Translations under genes and position numbers: made by a program
In this document: piece by piece, positions 1 through 6,386 of the stretch
Numbering within the stretch: the stretch's first letter is position 1
Layout: every line of letters starts with the position of its first letter
Assembly: GCA_023426545.1 (NCBI GenBank)
Contig: JAFAAN010000173.1
Location: 1 to 23,349 of the forward strand
Source of the DNA: Pseudomonadota bacterium
GTDB taxonomy: Bacteria > Myxococcota > Myxococcia > Myxococcales > Myxococcaceae
Length of the DNA: 23,349 nucleotides
Reading direction: 5' to 3'
The notes under the pieces: generated by a model
Database searches by the model: none
Told to the model about the DNA's origin: nothing
The model's input: the letters and a program-made list of their open reading frames with translations, nothing else

Positions 1-1337
1 GAGGTCGCACCCGGAGCGCCCCGGCCTCCAGGCGCGCGGCGCGTGGTGCTGGCGTCGCGGCGGGGGGGACCCCGGCGGCTGGAGGGCTCGTGCGCGGCGG
101 CTTCGGCTTCGGCCTGGGCGAGCTTCGGGCGCTGCGAGGCGCGGATGGTCTCCGGGCTGTCCTCGGCGTAGTCGAAGTGGAACAGCCGCTTGATGACCAG
201 GGTGGCGTAGGCGCCGGGCGGCAGGGTGAAGGCGACGTTGACCTTGATGGCGCCGCGGTTGAGCTCATCCGCCTGCGTGCGGCCCACGACGAGCTTGTGC
301 GGGAACGACAGCAGGGGCCGCTCCTCGTGCTTGAAGTAGAGCCGGCGCTCGGCGCCGGGGATGCGCAGGTCCTCCAGCCCGAGCTTCTCGCGGCCCAGCA
401 CCCAGCGCACGGCCTCCTCGACCTTCGGGTCGCTGAAGGTGGTGTTGGGGGCGAGCAGGGGGAAGGTCGCGTCGCGCAGGGTGCGCAGCACCTCCGGGCT
501 GGCGTCGCGGTGGAACAGCAGCGTGCCGGCCTGGTAGCGCATGGGGAAGAGGTGCTCGCGCGGCAGCATCAACTGGAGGTAGCGCCGCACGCCCTCGTTC
601 CAGAGGTAGCTCTGGTAGGTGAAGAGCAGGATGGCGCGGTAGTCCGCGTCGATCTGCAGGAAGGCGCGGAGGTAGTCGCCCGGCTGGTCGCGCAGGGACT
701 TGAGGACGCGGTGGTACTTGCGCGTGCCCTCGTAGGGGACGCGCGCGTCCCAGCGGCCCCAGTTCTCCTTCCAGAAGGCCTTGATCTTGGCGTCCTCCGT
801 CCGGTCCAGCTCGGACGGCTTGGCCATGTAGTTATGAAGCGCGGCCTCGAAGTCCCCCCGGATGAGGTCCTTGGCGATGAAGCCCTGGCCGTGCTTGAGC
901 GAGCCGAAGCGCTGGCTGTCGAAGTAGTTGACCACGCCCAGGCGGTTGACCTCCGCGGCGGCCTGGTTGAGGGGCCCCAGCGACTCCGGCTGGAGCGAGC
1001 GCACCGTGACGGAGAAGCGGTTGGACGTGATGTTGGCGGCGGACAGCGGCTTGTCCGTCCGGCCCAGGTACTTCAGGCGCAGGTCGGGCTCCTGCATGTC
1101 CACGTCGGCGCCGTCCACCGCGATGATCTGCTCGGTCCGGCCCTGCTTGTCCTTGAGACCGCAGTAGCTGATGGCGCCCGGCTTGAGGCCGAAGGCGTCC
1201 CGAAGACGCGTCACGGCGTCGAACGTGGACAGCTTCTGCTTGTCCATCAAGTAGACGCGGTGACGTCCCGAGTCGACTTCGTCGAAACGGTATGACTCCT
1301 TGACGGAGAAGTCCTCGGGCTTTTGTTTGATTCGCAC
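1..1337 (-). CDS. truD: tRNA pseudouridine synthase D (TruD), C-terminus cut by window edge
   Basis: TruD makes pseudouridine at position 13 of certain tRNAs, in the cytoplasm. Translating the minus strand from a GTG at 1337 gives an N-terminus VRIKQKPEDFSVKE, the family motif GLKDKQGRTEQ (about residues 60-70, with the probable catalytic Asp at 63), YFDSQRFGS, and a late FTLPPGAYAT motif; together these identify TruD. The start is supported by an AAGGGGG Shine-Dalgarno sequence about 6 nt upstream. The recognisable fold ends near residue 400. About 45 further codons stay open to position 1, first Ala/Glu-rich, then Arg/Pro/Gly-rich, with no stop in the window. This tail is either a natural low-complexity extension or the result of a frameshift; a run of seven G lies at 62-68. 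The gene is divergent from the lipoprotein at 1408. Confidence 0.9.
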   Translation of the reverse strand, partial: MRIKQKPEDFSVKESYRFDEVDSGRHRVYLMDKQKLSTFDAVTRLRDAFGLKPGAISYCGLKDKQGRTEQIIAVDGADVDMQEPDLRLKYLGRTDKPLSAANITSNRFSVTVRSLQPESLGPLNQAAAEVNRLGVVNYFDSQRFGSLKHGQGFIAKDLIRGDFEAALHNYMAKPSELDRTEDAKIKAFWKENWGRWDARVPYEGTRKYHRVLKSLRDQPGDYLRAFLQIDADYRAILLFTYQSYLWNEGVRRYLQLMLPREHLFPMRYQAGTLLFHRDASPEVLRTLRDATFPLLAPNTTFSDPKVEEAVRWVLGREKLGLEDLRIPGAERRLYFKHEERPLLSFPHKLVVGRTQADELNRGAIKVNVAFTLPPGAYATLVIKRLFHFDYAEDSPETIRASQRPKLAQAEAEAAAHEPSSRRGPPRRDASTTRRAPGGRGAPGAT

Positions 1338-1362
1338 GGCGCCCCCTTACCAGCGCGGCGCC
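1338..1362 (-). promoter_or_regulatory. GGCGCC stem around the truD ribosome-binding site
   Basis: Two GGCGCC hexamers (1338-1343 and 1357-1362) can pair in the truD mRNA. The loop and adjoining stem hold the AAGGGGG Shine-Dalgarno sequence, and the GTG start follows the stem directly. This could reduce translation initiation. Such pairings also occur by chance in DNA this GC-rich, so a regulatory role is only an inference. Confidence 0.25.
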
Positions 1363-1407
1363 CCGGAATGAAGCATCTGCGCCAGAAAGGAGATAACGTG
1401 GTTTTCC

Positions 1408-2304
1408 ATGCGATTTCTTCCCTGGCTGTTCCTGGCGTTACTCTCGGGCTGTGCCTCGACGCTCTCCACGCAGCAGACGGCTCGGACGCTGGCGCCGGGG
1501 CAGGTCCAGGTATCGGGCGGGGCGGGCTTCTTCGTCCCAGTGGGCACCATCGTCCGGGTGGTGGACGCCGGCATCGAGCAGGGCGAGGCGGCCCGGGACG
1601 CGGTGGAGTCGGACCGCCCCTACTCGCTGAGCGAGGAGGCCCAACAGGAACTGCTCACGGCGGGGGTGGCGCTGATGGTGGCCCCGCCGGGCGTGAACCC
1701 GGAGCTGATGGTCCGGGTGGGCGTGGTGGACCGGGTGGACGTGGGCCTGCGCTACAGCGGCATCTCCCTGCGTGGGGACCTCAAGGTGCAGCTGTCCAGC
1801 GGAGGGGAGGCCGGGGTGGGGCGCTTCCTGGAGCCGGGCCAGCGTTCCTTCGATGTCGCGCTGGGGGTGGGGGTGGCCCGGCACTTCTTCAGCAGCCCGG
1901 TCCTGGACGTGCTGGAGGTGGTGAAGATGGGGGACTTCAGCCGCTACGACGTGGAGGTGCCCCTCTACCTGAGCGCCGACTGGGGAGACATCTTCAAGCT
2001 CTACGCGGCGCCCAAGTACATCTACAGCCACACCCGGCTGGACGCCCGGCTGGTGGACTACGCACAGCAGGGAAAGCCGGTGACGGGCTTCGACGCGTCG
2101 CTTCCCGCGACGGTGGGCAGTCACTTCGTGGGCTCCACGGTCGGGCTCGCGCTGGGCTACAAGTACGTCCACGTCTACGCCGAGGTGACGGGGGGCTACT
2201 TCCGGAGCAAGCCCCGGCTCTTCGGCGTGGAGCGGGACCTGGGCGGAGTGGCCCTGATGCCGAGCGTGGGCCTGGCCATCCGGACCGGCGGCTCCCAGCG
2301 CTAG
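1408..2304 (+). CDS. Predicted outer-membrane lipoprotein of unknown function, beta-barrel-like
   Basis: 298 residues. The N-terminus MRFLPWLFLALLSGC is a typical lipoprotein signal peptide with lipobox LSGC (Cys15 would be acylated after cleavage). The rest has alternating hydrophobic and aromatic strands rich in Gly (VDVGLRYSGISL, YDVEVPLYLSADWG, KLYAAPKYIYSH, VGLALGYKYVHVYAEVTGGYF), as in small outer-membrane barrels or barrel-like lipoproteins. No specific family is recognised. AAGGAG at 1387-1392 lies 15 nt before the ATG, a rather long spacing, but the signal peptide fixes this start. It stands alone: truD is divergent upstream, and a hairpin separates it from the cyclase downstream. 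The lipoprotein call is secure; the barrel topology is an inference. Confidence 0.75.
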   Translation: MRFLPWLFLALLSGCASTLSTQQTARTLAPGQVQVSGGAGFFVPVGTIVRVVDAGIEQGEAARDAVESDRPYSLSEEAQQELLTAGVALMVAPPGVNPELMVRVGVVDRVDVGLRYSGISLRGDLKVQLSSGGEAGVGRFLEPGQRSFDVALGVGVARHFFSSPVLDVLEVVKMGDFSRYDVEVPLYLSADWGDIFKLYAAPKYIYSHTRLDARLVDYAQQGKPVTGFDASLPATVGSHFVGSTVGLALGYKYVHVYAEVTGGYFRSKPRLFGVERDLGGVALMPSVGLAIRTGGSQR

Positions 2305-2322
2305 GCCCGGCCGCCGGGGGGC

Positions 2323-2340
2323 CGTCCGGGGCACCGGACG
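2323..2340 (+). terminator. Hairpin after the lipoprotein gene
   Basis: A perfect 7-bp stem CGTCCGG / CCGGACG with loop GGCA begins 19 nt after the lipoprotein stop. No T-run follows, so termination would be weak or factor-assisted, and the call rests on the stem and its position. Confidence 0.45.
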
Positions 2341-2396
2341 CTGATCGGCCGTGCAGTGGAGATTTCCGAGCGTTCCCCGGTGCCGATGGGCTCTGG

Positions 2397-2402
2397 TAGT
2401 GT
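2397..2402 (+). promoter_or_regulatory. Possible -10 element before the adenylate cyclase gene
   Basis: TAGTGT at 2397-2402 resembles a -10 hexamer. It would place transcription start near 2409, just ahead of the GAGG Shine-Dalgarno sequence at 2413-2416 and the GTG start at 2425. No convincing -35 element is visible. Its main value is to argue against the longer reading frame starting at 2356. Confidence 0.25.
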
Positions 2403-2424
2403 CCGGGCCGGTGAGGATTTCCGC

Positions 2425-4089
2425 GTGAGCCAGTCCCCCGTCCCATTCGCTCCCAAACCCGGGCAGATTCGCGGCCCCCGTCTGACAGGGCGCTTCGCGG
2501 ACGGTTCGCTCGGAGAGTTTCCGCTGGGGCCAGCGACGTCCCTGGGGCGGCATCCGTCCAACACGCTGCGGCTGGTCGACCGGGAGGTGTCCAAGGAGCA
2601 CGCGCTCATCGAGCGTGTGGGCAAGGACTTCATCCTCAAGGACCTGGGCTCGTCCAACGGCACCTTCGTGAATGGCCGCCGGGTGAAGGAGCTCAAGCTG
2701 CGCGACGGGGACGAGATTTCCCTGGGCGCCTCGCGGCTCATCTTCCACGGCGGCGAGCCGCCGGCGGCCGACCTCGCGCACACCGCGCCGGGCGTGACGG
2801 TGGTGGCGCAGTCCATCTCCATGCCGGCCTTCCTGGCGCAGATGGACCAGGTGCCGCAGAACTTCCGGCCCGCCGAGCAGGTGTCGGACGTGGAGGCCCT
2901 GCGCCGCGACTACGAGAAGCTGCGCATCGCCCACGAGTTCCACCGGCAGGTGAGCCTGCAGGGCAGCCAGACGGGCCTCTTCGAGCAGATCCTCAAGGTG
3001 GCCTTCCAGCTCCTGGCCGCCGACCACGGCGTCATCCTGAAGGTGGCCGCGAACGGCGAGTTCATCCCGTCGGCGGTGCACCACCGCTCCGACAAGGCCG
3101 TCAGCGTCATGCTGTCCGACACCGTGCTCAAGCGGGTGGTGGAGACGGGCAAGGCTGTGCTGACGGCGGACGCCATCATCGACGAGCGCTTCTCCGCGGC
3201 GGAGAGCATCGTCGCGCAGGGCATCCGGTCCGCCATGGCGGTGCCGCTGAAGGTGAACGGGAAGATCCAGGCGGTGCTCTTCCTGGACAGCCGCCAGCAG
3301 ATCAACGCCTTCTCGGAGAAGGACCTGACCATCCTCTCCGGCATCGCCGCGCAGGCCAGCATCGCGCTGGAGAACGCCGCGCTGGCCGAGCAGATCCGCG
3401 CCGAGGCGGTGACGCGCGCGGAGCTGAGCCGCTTCCTGTCCAAGGCCGTCGCCGACGCGGTGATCGCCGGGGAGACGGAGGACCTGGCGCAGAGCCGGCT
3501 CGCGGAGGTGAGCTGCCTGTTCGCGGACATCCGTGGGTTCACCACCATCTCGGAGAACGACTCTCCGCAAGAGGTGGTGGCCATGCTCAACGCCTTCTTC
3601 ACCGCGATGGCCGGCGTGGTGTTTCGTCACGAGGGGAACCTGGACAAGTTCATTGGGGACTGTGTCATGGCCGTCTGGGGGCCGCCGCTGTCACACCCGG
3701 ACGACGCCGCCCGCGCGCTGCGCGCCGCCCTGGAGATGCAGGACGCGGTGCACGAGCTGAACCGCAAGCGCGTGGCGGAGGGGAAGCAGCCCATCGAGGT
3801 CGGCATCGGGGTGAACACCGGGCAGGCCGTCGTGGGCTACATGGGCAGCGCGGAGCGCCACGAGTTCACCGCCATTGGGGACACGGTGAACACCGCCTCG
3901 CGCCTGTGCGGCATGGCGAAGAGCGGTGAGGTGCTGGCCTCCGAGTCCACGGTGCGCAGGGCGGGCGCCGGCTTCGACGTGGAGGGCTTGCCAGCCCTCC
4001 AGGTGAAGGGCAAGGAGAAGGCCGTGCCGACCTACCGCGTCCACGGCCTGGAATACACCACGGCTGCTTCTTCCTCGCGCCGCGCATGA
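2425..4089 (+). CDS. FHA-GAF class III adenylate cyclase
   Basis: Makes cAMP from ATP. An N-terminal FHA phosphothreonine-binding domain (about residues 32-100; GRHPSN, VSKEHA, LGSSNGTFVNG) is followed by a GAF sensor domain (about 185-335) and a class III cyclase domain (about 360-550). Catalytic residues are present: metal-binding Asp368 (FADIRGF) and Asp412 (FIGDCVMAVWG), purine-selecting Lys408 and Thr482, and transition-state Asn489 and Arg493 (VNTASRL). The Lys/Thr pair is typical of class IIIb enzymes, several of which are known to respond to bicarbonate. There is no membrane segment, so it is probably cytosolic. The GTG at 2425 (554 residues) was chosen because GAGG lies 8 nt upstream; the frame could start at 2356. 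The stop overlaps the start of the kinase gene (ATGA), and the FHA domain could bind a product of that kinase. Confidence 0.88.
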   Translation: MSQSPVPFAPKPGQIRGPRLTGRFADGSLGEFPLGPATSLGRHPSNTLRLVDREVSKEHALIERVGKDFILKDLGSSNGTFVNGRRVKELKLRDGDEISLGASRLIFHGGEPPAADLAHTAPGVTVVAQSISMPAFLAQMDQVPQNFRPAEQVSDVEALRRDYEKLRIAHEFHRQVSLQGSQTGLFEQILKVAFQLLAADHGVILKVAANGEFIPSAVHHRSDKAVSVMLSDTVLKRVVETGKAVLTADAIIDERFSAAESIVAQGIRSAMAVPLKVNGKIQAVLFLDSRQQINAFSEKDLTILSGIAAQASIALENAALAEQIRAEAVTRAELSRFLSKAVADAVIAGETEDLAQSRLAEVSCLFADIRGFTTISENDSPQEVVAMLNAFFTAMAGVVFRHEGNLDKFIGDCVMAVWGPPLSHPDDAARALRAALEMQDAVHELNRKRVAEGKQPIEVGIGVNTGQAVVGYMGSAERHEFTAIGDTVNTASRLCGMAKSGEVLASESTVRRAGAGFDVEGLPALQVKGKEKAVPTYRVHGLEYTTAASSSRRA

Positions 4090-6326
4090 CCTCCACGATG
4101 CAGGCGTGCCCCAACTGTGGCCACGTGCATGACGTCCGGGTGTACGTCAGCGGTCAGCGTGTGCAGTGCCGCTGCGGCATCCGCTTCGAGGCCCGCCGGC
4201 TGGACGTGGCCGCCGAGGTGGCGCGCAACACCTTCGTGCCCACCAGCGCCAGCGGCCCGGAGCGTCACCCGTCCGTGGCGGGGACCTCTGGCCGGCTGAC
4301 GGCGGTGCCACAAACGGAGCCGGAGTCAGCACCGGGCACCGAGGTGTCCACCTCCCGCGCGCCGTCGCCCGTGACGAATGGCGGTGGCGCCGGGCTGCCG
4401 GGCGTCCCGGCGCCGGAGGCGGGGACCAGCGGGGTGGCCGTCCCGTCGAGCCCCGTCTTCGAAGATGCCTCCGTGGCGGCGACGCTGGTGCGCTCGTCCG
4501 CGAAGACGGGGGCGGACGACCCGCGCTCGGCCCCGGATGGGGCGGAGGCGGGCACCTTCGTGGGGGGCGGCAAGGTGGACCTGCCCGGCTTCGAGCTGCT
4601 GGAGCTGCTCGGGCGCGGCGGCATGGGCGAGGTGTGGCTGGCGCGGCAGCAGTCGCTGGGGCGCACGGTGGCGGTGAAGCTGCTGCCTCCGCGGCTGGCG
4701 AAGGACCCGGAGTTCGTCACGCGCTTCGAGAAGGAAGCCACGGCGCTGGCGGCGCTGAACCACCCGAACATCATCCAGATCATCGACCGCGGCGTTGCGG
4801 GTGAGCACTACTACTTCGTCATGGAGTACGTGGAGGGCCGCTCGCTGCGCGAGGCGATGTCCGCGGGGCTCACGCCGGAGCGCGGGCTGAAGCTCCTCCT
4901 GGCGGTGGCGCGCGCCATCGAGTGCGCGCACGACAAGGGCATCATCCACCGCGACCTGAAGCCGGAGAACATCCTGCTGGACGGGCGCGGGCACGTGAAG
5001 GTGGCGGACTTCGGGCTGGCGGGCATCCGCGCGCCGGACTCGCGCTTGCAGCTCACCGCGACCTCGGTGGCCATGGGCACGCTGAACTACATGGCCCCCG
5101 AGCAGCGCCGCGACGCGAAGAACGTGGATGGGCGGGCGGACCTCTTCTCGCTGGGCGTCATCCTCTACGAGGCGCTCACCGGCGAGCTGCCCCTGGGGCG
5201 CTTCAAGCTCCCCTCCGCGAAGGCGCCGGGGCTGGACCCACGCGTGGACGGGGTGGTGGAGCGCCTGCTGGAGCAGGACCCGGACGCGCGCTACGCGCAG
5301 GCCGGAGAGCTGTGCGCCGCGCTGGAGTCGATGACCTCCACCAGCTCCGCGCCGGGCATCGCCCAGAGCGAGGTGGACGGGCGCCCCGTGCCCGCGTCCG
5401 CGCGGCCGGTGAAGCCGAGCCCGATCTCACGCCAGCTTCGCTCGGGCTGGCGGCGCGTGCGCGGCGGCCTGTCGGTGGTGGGCGGGCTGGCGCTGCTGGG
5501 CTTCGCGGTCCGCTGGTTCGTCGGGCCGGTGAGCCTCCACCTGGGCGACGACGAGCACGTCATCATCGGCTCGCGGAGCGCGAAGCCGCGCCCGGGGAGC
5601 CGGGTGCTGCCGCCGAACACCTACGGCGAGGTGTTCTCGTCGATGAGCTTCGCGGACGCCTCGAAGCCCGGGGGCACCTCGCGCCTGGAGCTGGGTTTCA
5701 ATGAGGGCACCGAGGAGGTCAACGTCCACAGCGGCCAGTGGCGGCTGGTGGAAGGGGAGCTCCAGGCGCTGCAGGCGGGCAAGGAGACCAACGGGCGGCG
5801 GCTGGTGCCGCGCGCGTACATTGCCCACCGCTACTTCTCGGCCAACGACTTCACGGCGGAAGTGCTGATGGACGTGGCGGAGCTGGGGCCGGAGTACGCC
5901 CTGGAGGCGGACGCGCAGCACTACGGTGAGCTGGCGTTCCGCATCAGGGACCTGCAGGTCTCCGCGTTCGCCATCCCGGGCGTGGGGATGCGGCTGGCCT
6001 GGCGCTACTTCATGCCGGACGGGCGCGAGGTGGTGGGCAACAGCGCGCAGGACACGGAGGCGCTCGTCGAGGACGAGATGCCGCTGCCGGCCCACGGCCC
6101 GTACCAGGTGCGGCTGCAGCTGCGGCGCAACAGCTCGGGCGTGCTGGCGGAGGCGTTCCTCAACAACGAGCGCTTCGCGCGCAAGCTGCTGGTGGGCCTG
6201 GAGGACCGCGTGGGCAAGGTGGCCCTGGGCTGCCGGAACCTCTCCTGCTCGTTCGATGACCTGAAGGTCCGGGGCCACCTGATGCCCCGGCCGGCCCGCC
6301 GCCGCGTCGCCACCGGCGTGGAGTAG
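4086..6326 (+). CDS. Membrane Ser/Thr protein kinase with N-terminal zinc-ribbon motif and C-terminal external domain
   Basis: 746 residues. The N-terminus carries Cys8, Cys11, Cys28 and Cys30 (CPNC...CRC), a zinc-ribbon-like motif, then a low-complexity Ala/Pro/Ser linker. The Hanks-type kinase domain spans about 169-415: glycine loop LGRGGMGEV, ATP-anchoring Lys198, HRDLKPEN with catalytic Asp290, metal-binding Asp308 (DFG) and APE at 337-339. All catalytic residues are intact and it is an RD kinase. One membrane segment lies near 460-480 (LSVVGGLALLGFAVRWFV). The remaining roughly 260 residues would be periplasmic; their strand-rich look resembles a concanavalin/LamG-type fold, but that assignment is tentative. 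No Shine-Dalgarno sequence is visible; the ATGA overlap with the cyclase implies translational coupling. Substrate unknown; the FHA-bearing cyclase is an obvious candidate. Confidence 0.9.
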   Translation: MTSTMQACPNCGHVHDVRVYVSGQRVQCRCGIRFEARRLDVAAEVARNTFVPTSASGPERHPSVAGTSGRLTAVPQTEPESAPGTEVSTSRAPSPVTNGGGAGLPGVPAPEAGTSGVAVPSSPVFEDASVAATLVRSSAKTGADDPRSAPDGAEAGTFVGGGKVDLPGFELLELLGRGGMGEVWLARQQSLGRTVAVKLLPPRLAKDPEFVTRFEKEATALAALNHPNIIQIIDRGVAGEHYYFVMEYVEGRSLREAMSAGLTPERGLKLLLAVARAIECAHDKGIIHRDLKPENILLDGRGHVKVADFGLAGIRAPDSRLQLTATSVAMGTLNYMAPEQRRDAKNVDGRADLFSLGVILYEALTGELPLGRFKLPSAKAPGLDPRVDGVVERLLEQDPDARYAQAGELCAALESMTSTSSAPGIAQSEVDGRPVPASARPVKPSPISRQLRSGWRRVRGGLSVVGGLALLGFAVRWFVGPVSLHLGDDEHVIIGSRSAKPRPGSRVLPPNTYGEVFSSMSFADASKPGGTSRLELGFNEGTEEVNVHSGQWRLVEGELQALQAGKETNGRRLVPRAYIAHRYFSANDFTAEVLMDVAELGPEYALEADAQHYGELAFRIRDLQVSAFAIPGVGMRLAWRYFMPDGREVVGNSAQDTEALVEDEMPLPAHGPYQVRLQLRRNSSGVLAEAFLNNERFARKLLVGLEDRVGKVALGCRNLSCSFDDLKVRGHLMPRPARRRVATGVE

Positions 6327-6346
6327 CGCGCCACCGGCGAGGGCTG

Positions 6347-6377
6347 GCGCGGCCCGGACGATTGCCCCGGGCCGCGC
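6347..6377. terminator. Bidirectional terminator-like hairpin between convergent genes
   Basis: A perfect 11-bp stem GCGCGGCCCGG / CCGGGCCGCGC with a 9-nt loop fills the 60-nt gap between the kinase stop (6326) and the stop of the convergent gene (6387). No T-run is present on either side. Confidence 0.55.
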
Positions 6378-6386
6378 GTGACGTGC

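Noticed and set aside
90..1295. A 401-codon plus-strand frame over truD
   Set aside because: The minus strand encodes clear TruD motifs; the plus-strand product is compositionally biased and matches nothing.
1438..3630. A 730-codon minus-strand frame across the lipoprotein and cyclase genes
   Set aside because: It crosses two separate real genes and their intergenic hairpin, and its product has no recognisable fold.
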